From assembly GCA_009778485.1 (NCBI GenBank), contig WRJQ01000001.1, forward strand, positions 1 to 64,000: 64,000 bases of DNA, written 5' to 3'. The DNA comes from Oscillospiraceae bacterium (GTDB lineage Bacteria > Bacillota > Clostridia > Oscillospirales > Oscillospiraceae). The notes under the pieces were generated by a model. The model did no database searches. It saw only the letters and a list, made by a program, of their open reading frames with translations, and was not told where the DNA came from. Below, in pieces: positions 28,324 through 37,896 of this stretch. How positions within the stretch are numbered: position 1 is the first letter of the stretch; each line of letters opens with the position of its first letter. The position numbers were made by a program, and so were the translations under genes.

Positions 28324-31317
28324 ATGAGCGACAAAATGACGCAAATACCATTCGATAAGCTGATGGAAAGGGCGCTCGGCGATTATGAGCGGGATGGATC
28401 CATATTTGGCGTGAGAAAACTCTATTGCGCAACAGGAGTCGAGCCATTAGAGATTTTCGGCAGCAGACTTGAACTGCCCTTCGGCCCCGCAGCGGGACCG
28501 CACACGCAGCTCGCGCAAAACATTATCGCCGCATACGCGGCAGGCGCCAGATTCTTTGAACTCAAAACAGTGCAGACGCTCGACGGAGAGGACCTCCCTG
28601 TATCAAAGCCATGTATCCTGGCCGCAGACGAAGGGTACAACGTCGAATGGTCCACAGAGCTATACGTACCGCAGGCGCTGGATGAGTACATCAAAGGCTG
28701 GTACGCGCTGAAGCTGCTGAGCCGCGAGTACGGACTCGGCGACCCGGACGGTTTCGTTTTCAACATGAGCGTAGGCTACGACCTCGAAGGCATAAAGACA
28801 GAAAAAATCGACAGCTTCATCGAGGGGTTGAAAAACGCCGGACACACAGAGCCGTGGAGAACTTGCACGAGCTGGGCTCTTGAGAATCTGCCCCGATTTA
28901 AAAATGTTGACGAGGCGTATATAGAAGCGATCGACCCGGGGATATGCGGCTCAATAACCCTCTCTACGCTGCATGGTTGCCCGCCGGAGGAAATCGAGCG
29001 CATCGCATCGTATTTACTCAATGACAAGAAGCTTCACACATTCGTAAAATGCAACCCGACGCTGCTTGGATACGATTATGCGCGCAAGACACTTGACAGC
29101 CTCGGCTATGACTATATCTCATTTGACGACCACCACTTCAAAGCGGACCTTCAGCCGGGCGACGCAATCCCCATGCTGCAAAGGCTGCAAAGCCTGGCCG
29201 ACAGCCTCTCGCTTTCGTTCGGAGTGAAACTGACGAACACATTTCCCGTGGATATCACCGCAGCTGAGCTCCCGGGCGAGGAGATGTATATGTCCGGCAG
29301 GTCGCTTTTCCCGCTGTCGATCGAGCTCGCGAAGCGCCTGACGCAAGCTTTTGAGGGGAAGCTGCGGATCAGCTACTCAGGCGGAGCGGAGTTCAGGAAT
29401 ATCAAAGAAATATATGAGGCAGGCATTTGGCCGATCTCTATGGCGACGACTCTGCTCAAACCGGGCGGGTATCAGCGAATGAAGCAGATTGCGGAGCTGC
29501 TGGCTGAGTCGACTTCCGGGAGTAAATCCTTTACAGGCGTTAGTGAAAGCAAACTTGGCGCCCTGGTCGAAAAAGCCAATAACGACCCGCTGTACCGCAA
29601 GCCCGTCGGCCGGGTTCCGGAGCGCAAAATGAAAGCGGAAGTCCCTTTGCTGGACTGTTTTACGCCGCCGTGCAGCGACGGCTGCCCGATAGGGCAGGAT
29701 GTACCGGCATATTTGCGCCTGGCAGGCGAGGGGAAGCATCTTGAAGCATTGAGGGTTATAACGGCGAGCAACCCGCTGCCTTTCATAACCGGCACGATTT
29801 GCTCGCACCGCTGTATGGATAAATGCACCCGCGCTTTTTATGAAAAAAGCGTGGATATTCGCGCGGTCAAGCTGGAGGCCGCAGAGACGGCGTTTACGCA
29901 GTTGCTGGAAGAAACGCGCATACCGACCGAGCGCGCCGGCGATAAAGTCGCTGTAATCGGCGGCGGCCCTGCAGGGCTTTCGGCAGCGTACTTTCTCGCG
30001 AAAGCGGGCCGCAGGGCCACACTCTTCGAAAAGAGAAGCGACTTAGGCGGCATTGTCCGGCATGTCATACCGGAGTTCCGCATAGGCAGCGGCGCAATTG
30101 ACAACGACGTTGCCTTTATCAGGGCGATGGGCGTCGAACTGCGGCTCAATAGCGAAGTCATGAGCCTTGAAACGCTGCGCAGCGAAGGGTTCTCGCAAAT
30201 CATCATAGCTGTCGGCGCATGGAAACCGGGAGCTCTGGATCTCGATGGCGGCGAAGCTCTCGACGTGCTGGACTTTCTGGAGAGATTGAAGTCAGACCCG
30301 GGGTCTGTGATACTGGGGGAGAACGTCGTGGTAGTCGGAGGCGGGAATACGGCTATGGACGCAGCGCGCGCGGCGAAAAGGGCCAAAGGCGTGAAGAAAG
30401 TATCGCTCGTGTACCGGCGCACGAAACGATATATGCCGGCCGACGCTGAAGAACTCGAGTTTGCGCTCGAAGACGGCATTGAGTTTTTCGAGCTGCTCGC
30501 TCCCGTCGGCTTGCGTGGCAGCGCGCTGCTGTGCGACAAGATGGAACTTGGGGCGCCGGACTCCTCGGGCAGGCGCAGCCCCGTGCCAACCGGCATGAAA
30601 ATGGAAATCCCTGCGGATACTGTCATTTCAGCAGTCGGGAACAGTATCGACGGGGGGCTGTTAGAGAGTTTTGGAATCCCGACCGATAGCAGGGGCAGAG
30701 CTGTCCTGGACGCCGATACGCTTCAAAGCGGCGTTCAAGGAATCTATCTCGCAGGAGACTCCGCAAGCGGCCCGGCTACAGTCGCCGAAGCCATCGCCGG
30801 CGCGATCAAGTGCGTCGAAGCCATCACCGGGCAGAGTATAGAGAGGCATTCAGGCTTGAACCTGAACCCGGACATTAAACCCGCTGAAGCTAAGAAGGGC
30901 ATACTGTACCGCGACTGCTCGTCCGTCTGCGAACCGGAACGTTGCCTCGAATGTGCTACGATATGCGAAAGCTGCGTCGACGTCTGCCCGAACCGGGCGA
31001 ACGTTTCAATTTGTGTCGACGGCGCCCGGCAAATCCTGCATATAGACGCGGCGTGCAACGAATGCGGCAACTGCGAGGTATTCTGCCCCTATTCGAGCGC
31101 GCCGTACCTTGATAAATTCACGTTGTTTGCCAGCGAAGAGGATTTTAGCGGCAGCAAGAACGACGGGTTCCTTCCGCTGGATGGCGATTCTGTGCGGATC
31201 CGATTAGGCGGCGTTGCGAAAGACCACCGCGACGGCAGCGAAGTCTTCCCGGGCATCTGGCGCTTGATTGAAGCCGCGCGACTTCAAATTACACAAAGCA
31301 GAAAGGAAAGAAAATGA
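28324..31317 (+). CDS. ygfK: Putative selenate reductase subunit YgfK (GltD-like FAD and ferredoxin domains)
   Basis: LPFGPAAGPHTQLAQNIIAAYAAGARFFELKTVQ; VAVIGGGPAGLSAAYFLAKAG; 4Fe-4S CNECGNCEVFCPYSSAPY. Confidence 0.93.
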   Translation: MSDKMTQIPFDKLMERALGDYERDGSIFGVRKLYCATGVEPLEIFGSRLELPFGPAAGPHTQLAQNIIAAYAAGARFFELKTVQTLDGEDLPVSKPCILAADEGYNVEWSTELYVPQALDEYIKGWYALKLLSREYGLGDPDGFVFNMSVGYDLEGIKTEKIDSFIEGLKNAGHTEPWRTCTSWALENLPRFKNVDEAYIEAIDPGICGSITLSTLHGCPPEEIERIASYLLNDKKLHTFVKCNPTLLGYDYARKTLDSLGYDYISFDDHHFKADLQPGDAIPMLQRLQSLADSLSLSFGVKLTNTFPVDITAAELPGEEMYMSGRSLFPLSIELAKRLTQAFEGKLRISYSGGAEFRNIKEIYEAGIWPISMATTLLKPGGYQRMKQIAELLAESTSGSKSFTGVSESKLGALVEKANNDPLYRKPVGRVPERKMKAEVPLLDCFTPPCSDGCPIGQDVPAYLRLAGEGKHLEALRVITASNPLPFITGTICSHRCMDKCTRAFYEKSVDIRAVKLEAAETAFTQLLEETRIPTERAGDKVAVIGGGPAGLSAAYFLAKAGRRATLFEKRSDLGGIVRHVIPEFRIGSGAIDNDVAFIRAMGVELRLNSEVMSLETLRSEGFSQIIIAVGAWKPGALDLDGGEALDVLDFLERLKSDPGSVILGENVVVVGGGNTAMDAARAAKRAKGVKKVSLVYRRTKRYMPADAEELEFALEDGIEFFELLAPVGLRGSALLCDKMELGAPDSSGRRSPVPTGMKMEIPADTVISAVGNSIDGGLLESFGIPTDSRGRAVLDADTLQSGVQGIYLAGDSASGPATVAEAIAGAIKCVEAITGQSIERHSGLNLNPDIKPAEAKKGILYRDCSSVCEPERCLECATICESCVDVCPNRANVSICVDGARQILHIDAACNECGNCEVFCPYSSAPYLDKFTLFASEEDFSGSKNDGFLPLDGDSVRIRLGGVAKDHRDGSEVFPGIWRLIEAARLQITQSRKERK

Positions 31318-32246
31318 GCGGAAGACTTAAAGATTACTATGACGCAAAACCAAGCTGGACAACCCCGGTCATAATTGAGTCCCATATAAACGGTCTGCGA
31401 ACTAAGGAGCACAACCCCAACACGCCGATAGGGCACGAAGAAGTAGCCGCTGAAGCGATAAAGTGCTGGGAAGCGGGCGCCTGCGCCATCCATCTGCACA
31501 ACTCAAACATAGGCATGGGCGGGGAAGAGGCATACGAAGACTACATGAGGACAGCCCGCCCCATGATGGAAAAATATCCTGACATCTTCTGGTACAGCAC
31601 GGGCACCGGCGCGACAAGCGACGTGCTCTCAGGCAACGAGCACGTCGAGCTCCTCAAGGAGCGCGCAGGGGTCTGCCTTAGCTGCGTAGACTGCGGCTCT
31701 GCGAACTTGCCCTTTGCTGTTGATGAGCACGGGAACATAGCAGGCGTGACATACGCAGTCCCGTTCAGCGTCCTTAACAGGCAGGTAGAGTCGTGCATCA
31801 AGCATGAGATCGGGATAATCTGGGGAATCTACGAACCCGGTTATCTGCGCACAGCCCAGCAGTACATCAAAAGGGGGCGCGTGTCGAAAGGCTCCAGCAT
31901 AGACTTCTACTTCTTTGGGGATTACGGTTCGGTTGCCCTGCCGCCGATTAACACAAACGGCGTGCCGCCTACTCTTGAGAGCCTGTATTTCTATCTCGAC
32001 TTGATGGGCGACATCGGTTTGCCCTGGTTTATTTCGATCTGGGGCGAGGGGAACGCCGATACCCGCCCGTTCATAAAACGCGTCATCGAGCTGGGCGGGC
32101 ATGTAAAAACAGGCCTCGAGCTTTTCTACGACCCTGACCGCAACCCGACGAACGTTGAGCTGCTTCAGGAAGCGCAGGAAATCGCGAGGGAAGTAGGCCG
32201 CCCGCTGGCGCGCCGGGAAGAAGCCAAAGCGATACTCGGGTTCTAG
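31314..32246 (+). CDS. DUF849 / beta-keto acid cleavage enzyme (BKACE) family protein
   Basis: TPVIIESHINGLRTKEHNPNTPIGHEEVAAEAIKCWEAGACAIHLHN; TGTGATSD; GGHVKTGLELF. Confidence 0.85.
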   Translation: MSGRLKDYYDAKPSWTTPVIIESHINGLRTKEHNPNTPIGHEEVAAEAIKCWEAGACAIHLHNSNIGMGGEEAYEDYMRTARPMMEKYPDIFWYSTGTGATSDVLSGNEHVELLKERAGVCLSCVDCGSANLPFAVDEHGNIAGVTYAVPFSVLNRQVESCIKHEIGIIWGIYEPGYLRTAQQYIKRGRVSKGSSIDFYFFGDYGSVALPPINTNGVPPTLESLYFYLDLMGDIGLPWFISIWGEGNADTRPFIKRVIELGGHVKTGLELFYDPDRNPTNVELLQEAQEIAREVGRPLARREEAKAILGF

Positions 32247-32548
32247 GAGCCAGACTTCCCGGTGGTTTTGCCTATGTAATCGACGCCCCATTCTTCCAGC
32301 TTTTCCCTCTGGCAGGTCGGGAACTGATCCAGGCACATGTGGAACACGATGCAAGCCTTGCAATTGTCGTAGTACACGCAGCCGGTGTGCCAGCAGTCGC
32401 ACTTGTTGGCCTCCGAGTCGCCTGCGCACGCAAAAGCCGCCTCCATACCCTCTTTGGTGACATTTGTCGGCGGATTGTCCCTCCACCTGAACTTGTCCTT
32501 TTGTTCCAGCATATTCTTCTTCTCTGACATTTTAACGCATCCTTTCAA
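32243..32548 (-). CDS. Small Cys-rich protein of unknown function
   Basis: CDCWHTGCVYYDNCKACIVFHMCLDQFPTCQ; in-line after the FAD-subunit gene; start may be internal (MSEKKNM). Confidence 0.7.
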   Translation of the reverse strand: MKGCVKMSEKKNMLEQKDKFRWRDNPPTNVTKEGMEAAFACAGDSEANKCDCWHTGCVYYDNCKACIVFHMCLDQFPTCQREKLEEWGVDYIGKTTGKSGS

Positions 32549-32560
32549 AATTAGATGTGA

Positions 32561-33427
32561 TTAGATGTGATTTGATTCTAGAAAATCGCGGAGCAGATTC
32601 ATGCAGACTTGCTTCCTGTAGTCGGCGCTCACTCTGCCGGCGACAGGGACGATAGCCATATTATAAGCGTCGATGTAAGCTTCCTTGAGCGCGGAAGCTT
32701 CTTCGACGCTTTTGCCAACAAGCATACGGTCAATCTCATCCAGGCAGACGATGACATCGCCAATAGACCCGAATGCGGCCGCGCAATTGCATATAATCCC
32801 GTCCCGGACATCCATTATGCCCGCGAACGCAACCCGCGAGATGGCAAGCGCTCTCCTTCCGCCCACCTTCTTGTAATAATAGTTATCTATGCCATGTATG
32901 GGCATGAGGACTTCAACAATGAGCTCGTCCGGCGCGAGATCCAGTTTTTTGCGCCCGAGGTAGAACTTCCTGATTGGCAAAATACGCTCGCTGTCAGCGC
33001 TTACCAGGCGGAGCATCGAGTTTGTTGCCATGAAGATCAGCGCGCTGTCGGCTTTAGGAGAACCGTTGCCGATATTCCCTCCGATGCTACCCATGTTACG
33101 TATTGCGGGAGCAGCGATTTGGAGGCATGCATCCCTGAGGATTCCGGGTGTATGCGCAGAGCATATAAGCTGCGAGAACGTACAAGCCGCCCCAAAACGG
33201 ATGAACTCATCATCTTGCGCGATGCGTTTCATCTCAGGCACTTTACCCAAGAACAGGTAAGCGGCGTCTGCTCTGCCTTCTATCATCAGGTCAGTCCCGC
33301 CTGCGTAGGGTATTAGGCCGGGGTTCTCTTTACGCAGCTTGAGCGCTTCATCAAGCGAACCGGCAGTGACGCTGCCGGAAGCGGGTTGATTACTCTGCGC
33401 ATCGGGGAGCCTTTCGCTGCCTACCAT
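32561..33427 (-). CDS. Xanthine dehydrogenase-type FAD-binding subunit
   Basis: LIPYAGGTDLMIEGRADAAYLFLGKVPEMKRI; RNMGSIGGNIGNGSPKADSA. Confidence 0.9.
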   Translation of the reverse strand: MVGSERLPDAQSNQPASGSVTAGSLDEALKLRKENPGLIPYAGGTDLMIEGRADAAYLFLGKVPEMKRIAQDDEFIRFGAACTFSQLICSAHTPGILRDACLQIAAPAIRNMGSIGGNIGNGSPKADSALIFMATNSMLRLVSADSERILPIRKFYLGRKKLDLAPDELIVEVLMPIHGIDNYYYKKVGGRRALAISRVAFAGIMDVRDGIICNCAAAFGSIGDVIVCLDEIDRMLVGKSVEEASALKEAYIDAYNMAIVPVAGRVSADYRKQVCMNLLRDFLESNHI

Positions 33428-33897
33428 AATCCGTCTCCTTCCTCGGCGGCAATGCCTATAGCTTTGACTATTGCGTTATATCCTGTACAGCGGCACAAGT
33501 TACCGGATATGCCGGTCCGTATCTCATCTTCCGTCGGGTGAGGGGTGGCCGCCAGGATGCACTCCGAAGCGAGTATCATGCCGGGTATGCAAAACCCGCA
33601 CTGCACGGCGGAGACCGACTCATATGCCTTGTCGAGCGCGGCAAACCGCGCTGTTTTGCTGTAGCCCTCAATAGTGGTAACGCCCGAGCCGTCTATGCTC
33701 CCCATAGCCACTAGGCATGAGTTTGCGAGCTTTCCGTCAATTATGACCGAACACGCCCCGCATTCGCCCTCCCGGCAGCCGCATTTTGTGCCTGTCATGC
33801 GGTATTCGTCTCGCAGCACGTCAAGGAGCCTGGCTTCGGGCGAGCCTGTATAGAGCATCTCGTTTCCGTTAAGGTTGAAGTTGATTCCGGCAGGCAT
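33421..33897 (-). CDS. Xanthine dehydrogenase-type 2Fe-2S subunit
   Basis: CGCREGECGACSVIIDG, VQCGFCIPGMI, GNLCRCTGYNAIVKAI. Confidence 0.93.
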   Translation of the reverse strand: MPAGINFNLNGNEMLYTGSPEARLLDVLRDEYRMTGTKCGCREGECGACSVIIDGKLANSCLVAMGSIDGSGVTTIEGYSKTARFAALDKAYESVSAVQCGFCIPGMILASECILAATPHPTEDEIRTGISGNLCRCTGYNAIVKAIGIAAEEGDGLW

Positions 33898-33927
33898 ATA
33901 TGACCAACCTTTCTGAAGTGTACTTTT

Positions 33928-36027
33928 TCAATATAAAGCCTTTACCACATCTTCGGGCAGGAAAGGCGTTTTGCTGAGCTTTACACCGATTGCGTTTTCG
34001 ATTGCCTCAATGGTCGCCGGAGCGCCGCCTACGAGAGGCAGCTCGCCTGCGCCCTTCGCGCCGTAAGGACCCTCCGGGTACTCTTCGACGTGAAGCGATA
34101 CGTCAACGGCAGGGAAGTCGACTGCCGTCGGGATCAGGTAATCGCTGAAAGAGTTGTTCCTGATACGCCCGTTTACTGCGGCGATGCTTTCCATCATCCC
34201 ATACCCCAGGCTCTGGACAAGGCCGCCCTCCATTTGACCTACGGCGATGTTCTCGTCGATAGGCGTGCCGATATCGTAAGAGCCCCAGGCTCCGAGAATG
34301 CGAATATCTCCGGTAAACGTATCGACTTCAACCTCTACGGCTGTTGCAGCCCAGGAAAATGTCGGGTAGGCGTCGCCCTGGAATTTGTCTATATCGAACG
34401 TAATCATAAAGTCCGGATGGACGTACCGCTCCTCGATTACCTGCTCCTCGCCGTCCAGCCATTCATCCTTGAGCCGGGCGGCTGCGCGCCGCAGGAGCTC
34501 GCCGACGACCATGACCGATCGAGAAGCGACTGTCGGGCCTGAGTTCGGGACCCTCCCTGTATCGGGGAGCTTTATTATTACACGGTCGAAAGGCAAGCCA
34601 AGTTCCTGAGCCACGATCTTCGTGAACGCTGTACTTAAGCCCTGCCCTATATCAGTATTGGCGACGAGGATTTCCGCATAGCCATCTTTATCCTTGCGCA
34701 GCCTGACGACCGCCTTGATAATATCGCGTTCACCGATGCCTGTGAAGCCAGCCCCGTGGTATACAGCCGACATCGCGATCCCCTTGCGGAGCCGCCCCTG
34801 TTGATCCGCGTACGCTTCCTTCTTCCTGCGATAGTCGCAAGCCTGCGCGACCTCGTCCATCATCGCAGGCAAGGGTACGTTGAAATGATGCATGCCGCTC
34901 GTGGAAGTCGCGTCGCCCAGCTTTGCCGTGTGCGCAAGCTTGAAATCCAGGGGATCCTCGCCGAGGTCCTTGGCGATATGTGACATCATCATCTCAACCG
35001 CGAAAAACATCTGCGGCCCGCCGAAACCCCTGAAGGCTCCGCTTGGCACGGTGTTTGTCTTGCGCGCCTCGCCCTTGACTTTCAGGTTCTCTATGCTGTA
35101 TACCCCTCCGCCGGCAATGACGCCGCGCTGGAGGACGACAGGGGTCATGGTTGTGTATGCGCCGGCGTCGTATACCGCCTCGATCTGCATTGCGGTGACG
35201 CGCCCATCTTTGACAGCGGCTTTTATATCGCAAAAAGCAGGGTGGCGCTTGCTTGTGAACTCGACGTCTTCCCTGCGGCTGAGCACGACCCGCACCGGTT
35301 TCCCGGTCACATACGCCGCGACTGCAGCCTGGCATGCCAGTACGGAAGGGTAGTCCTCCTTGCCGCCGAAGCCGCCGCCCGTGACGTCCTGCGCGATTAT
35401 CACGTCTTCGGGGAGGAGCCCGGTAGCCTCGGCGACTGCCGTGTGCACGTAATAGGGGCATTGCATCGTGCCGTGTACAAGCATTTTCCCCTGCGCGTAC
35501 TCAGCGATCATGCCGTTCGTCTCGAGATACATCTGCTCCTGCCGGCCTGTTTCAAAGCTTTCTTCGTATATCCTGTCCGCATGCGCGAACGCTATCGCGA
35601 TGTCGCCTTTTTCGTAGCCGTACTCGAAGAACGCCACAGGCGACTTGCGCGCGTCAAACTCAGGGGTAAGTATATCGTACTCAACCTCTATGCAAGCAAG
35701 AAGCCTGTCGACCTCGCGCTCTTCGGGTCCGACGATAATTCCTATCGGGTCGCCTATATACTCGACTGTCCTCTCCGCGAAGACAGGCGTATCGTCCTGT
35801 ACTATATGGACACGGTTCAAGCCCGGTATTCTGCGATGGTCAATGAAATCGTAGCCCTCCGGCATCGCGGGGAGGTTTATGCTCAGCACGTCCGCTTTCG
35901 CGTGCTTCGAGCGTAAAATGCGCCCGTACAGCATACCTGTGGCGTCGTAATCGCAAACATATTCCGCCAGACCCCGCGTTTTGGCGCAGTGGTCTATCTT
36001 GGGGACTGACTTACTGATCGGTTTCAT
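33928..36027 (-). CDS. Xanthine dehydrogenase-type molybdopterin-binding subunit
   Basis: GGGFGGKEDYPSVLA, SGAFRGFGGPQMFFAVE, GPYGAKGAGELPLVG. Confidence 0.92.
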   Translation of the reverse strand: MKPISKSVPKIDHCAKTRGLAEYVCDYDATGMLYGRILRSKHAKADVLSINLPAMPEGYDFIDHRRIPGLNRVHIVQDDTPVFAERTVEYIGDPIGIIVGPEEREVDRLLACIEVEYDILTPEFDARKSPVAFFEYGYEKGDIAIAFAHADRIYEESFETGRQEQMYLETNGMIAEYAQGKMLVHGTMQCPYYVHTAVAEATGLLPEDVIIAQDVTGGGFGGKEDYPSVLACQAAVAAYVTGKPVRVVLSRREDVEFTSKRHPAFCDIKAAVKDGRVTAMQIEAVYDAGAYTTMTPVVLQRGVIAGGGVYSIENLKVKGEARKTNTVPSGAFRGFGGPQMFFAVEMMMSHIAKDLGEDPLDFKLAHTAKLGDATSTSGMHHFNVPLPAMMDEVAQACDYRRKKEAYADQQGRLRKGIAMSAVYHGAGFTGIGERDIIKAVVRLRKDKDGYAEILVANTDIGQGLSTAFTKIVAQELGLPFDRVIIKLPDTGRVPNSGPTVASRSVMVVGELLRRAAARLKDEWLDGEEQVIEERYVHPDFMITFDIDKFQGDAYPTFSWAATAVEVEVDTFTGDIRILGAWGSYDIGTPIDENIAVGQMEGGLVQSLGYGMMESIAAVNGRIRNNSFSDYLIPTAVDFPAVDVSLHVEEYPEGPYGAKGAGELPLVGGAPATIEAIENAIGVKLSKTPFLPEDVVKALY

Positions 36028-36038
36028 GTAAGCTGCTC

Positions 36039-37316
36039 CTAATCTAGATCGATTTTTGCTCCGCGGACGTATTTGTCGCGGATGATACTGTCGTCTGAGA
36101 AGTAGATTATCCTGGCAAGGCGTTCTTCGAATGTAAGTGGGTTTGAGGAAGGTATGGCGCTATCGTCTATGACGACCGCGTCAAACTCGTACCCTTCGAT
36201 AAAGCTGCCCGCTTTCCCGAAGAAAGCGCCGCCCCCTGCTGAGCCGAGGTAGAATGCCTCCTGGACGGAGAGCGGGGGGTCGTCATGCGCGACGATCCTC
36301 CAGTAAAGCTTTGAGGATTGTATCGCGTCGCTCATCGCGCGCAGTATCGACAGGTGGCAGCCGCCCGCGACGTCGCTTCCAAGGCCGACCTTGATGCCTT
36401 GGGTAATGAATCTGCGGATTGGCGCGATGCCGGAGGACAGGTTTATATTCGACTGCGGGCAGTGGGCTACGAAGACGCCGTTATCCTTGAGCAGGTTTTC
36501 CTCGGAGCCTTCGCTCCAGACGCAGTGAGCCATGATTGTCGGCGCTCCGGCTCCCCCGAAAAGCCCGAAGCGGTCGTAAGCCCCCGCGTACGAGTCTGCC
36601 TGCGGGCACAGCTCGCGCACCCAGGCGATTTCTTCCTTGTTCTCCGATAGATGGGACTGGACAGGCAAGCCATATTTCCTCTGCAGCGCGCCCAGCCCTT
36701 CCATGAGCTCGTCGCTGCAAGCAGGCACGAAACGCGGCGTGATGATAGGCGAAGTGTTTTTATATCTATCCTTTGTGGATCGTATCCATACGTCTGTCGC
36801 TTTTATGGCCGCGTCCGCGCTCTCGGAGCGGAGCGTGTCGGGGCAGTTCCTGTCCATATTCACCTTGCCGACGTATGTGACAATCCCCGAGCGATCGAGC
36901 TTGTCCATAAGCAGCATCGTCGCCGGAGTATGCAATGTGGCAAACACGCATGCCCTTGTCGTCGCGCTGCGCCTCATCGCGTCGGCGAAAATGCTGTAGG
37001 CAGAGTTCGCGTAGTCGATCTCAACGTATTTCGACTCTTCAGGGAATGTGTAGGCCTCGAGCCAGTCGAGCAGCTCCGCGTCCATGCCGAGCCCCCTGAA
37101 TGCGTATTGCGGGGCATGCACGTGGAGGTCGCATAAGCCGGGTATGATGAGGCAGCCGCTGTGGTCGGCGACGGGGAATGAAGCGCACTCGGCGGGGATT
37201 TCCGCGAAAATTCCTTTTACAAGCGCGTTTTCACAAATAAGGTATCCGTCTTTGAGCGTTTCAAGCTCTTTTTGGGACTTACAGCAGCAAATATCGCCTT
37301 TTAGTATAAAGTTCAT
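36039..37316 (-). CDS. guaD: Guanine deaminase-like amidohydrolase
   Basis: PGLCDLHVHAPQYAFRGLGMDAELLDWLEAYTFPEESKY; AHCPQSNINLSSGIAPIRR; GLGSDVAGG. Confidence 0.88.
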   Translation of the reverse strand: MNFILKGDICCCKSQKELETLKDGYLICENALVKGIFAEIPAECASFPVADHSGCLIIPGLCDLHVHAPQYAFRGLGMDAELLDWLEAYTFPEESKYVEIDYANSAYSIFADAMRRSATTRACVFATLHTPATMLLMDKLDRSGIVTYVGKVNMDRNCPDTLRSESADAAIKATDVWIRSTKDRYKNTSPIITPRFVPACSDELMEGLGALQRKYGLPVQSHLSENKEEIAWVRELCPQADSYAGAYDRFGLFGGAGAPTIMAHCVWSEGSEENLLKDNGVFVAHCPQSNINLSSGIAPIRRFITQGIKVGLGSDVAGGCHLSILRAMSDAIQSSKLYWRIVAHDDPPLSVQEAFYLGSAGGGAFFGKAGSFIEGYEFDAVVIDDSAIPSSNPLTFEERLARIIYFSDDSIIRDKYVRGAKIDLD

Positions 37317-37347
37317 AGTGCCGACATTTTACCACATAAAAAAAGTG

Positions 37348-37376
37348 TTGACAACATTCAGATTATAAGCTATTCT
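37348..37376 (+). promoter_or_regulatory. Candidate promoter of the tRNA cluster
   Basis: TTGACA (37348) - 17 nt - TATTCT (37371). Confidence 0.6.
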
Positions 37377-37409
37377 AGTCTACGCCCAACCTTTGGTTGC
37401 GGTCTGCGA

Positions 37410-37486
37410 GGCCCAGTAGTTCAGTTGGTTAGAACGCCAGCCTGTCACGCTGGAGGTCGACGGTTCGAGCCCGTTCTGGGTCGCCA
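37410..37486 (+). tRNA. tRNA-Asp (GTC)
   Basis: GGCCCAG/CTGGGTC acceptor; anticodon loop CTGTCAC; encoded CCA. Confidence 0.95.
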
Positions 37487-37582
37487 ACAATTTTTCCGGT
37501 CAACGACGCGGCGGCGGCGCCTGTGTTGGCCGCCTGTCAGGCAAAGCGATGCTCGCCTTGGGGCGGCGTCCGGTTTTCATGC

Positions 37583-37658
37583 GCCTCTGTAGCTCAGTCG
37601 GTAGAGCAGTGGACTGAAAATCCACGTGTCGTTGGTTCGATTCCGACCGGAGGCACCA
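37583..37658 (+). tRNA. tRNA-Phe (GAA)
   Basis: GCCTCTG/CGGAGGC acceptor; anticodon loop CTGAAAA; encoded CCA. Confidence 0.95.
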
Positions 37659-37702
37659 GCATTATGTTCAAGCGCCGCAAGCGCGCTGTCAATATATCTC
37701 AC

Positions 37703-37778
37703 GCGGGCGTAGCTCATCCGGTAGAGCGCCACCTTGCCAAGGTGGAGGTAGCGAGTTCGAGCCTCGTCGCCCGCTCCA
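37703..37778 (+). tRNA. tRNA-Gly (GCC)
   Basis: GCGGGCG/CGCCCGC acceptor; anticodon loop TTGCCAA; encoded CCA. Confidence 0.95.
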
Positions 37779-37896
37779 GAGTACAACAGTAGAGCTCCAG
37801 TACTGCGGCGTTGCCTTGAATCGCTACCTCCACCTGTGCCGAAGGCACGTTAAATCCGAGGTGGGGCCCCCGAAAAGCTTGCTTTTTGGGGTAATA

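Noticed and set aside
25630-31317. In-frame selenocysteine UGA in the selenium-linked enzymes
   Set aside because: All ORFs in the locus run through full expected length without internal TGA; no SECIS evidence.
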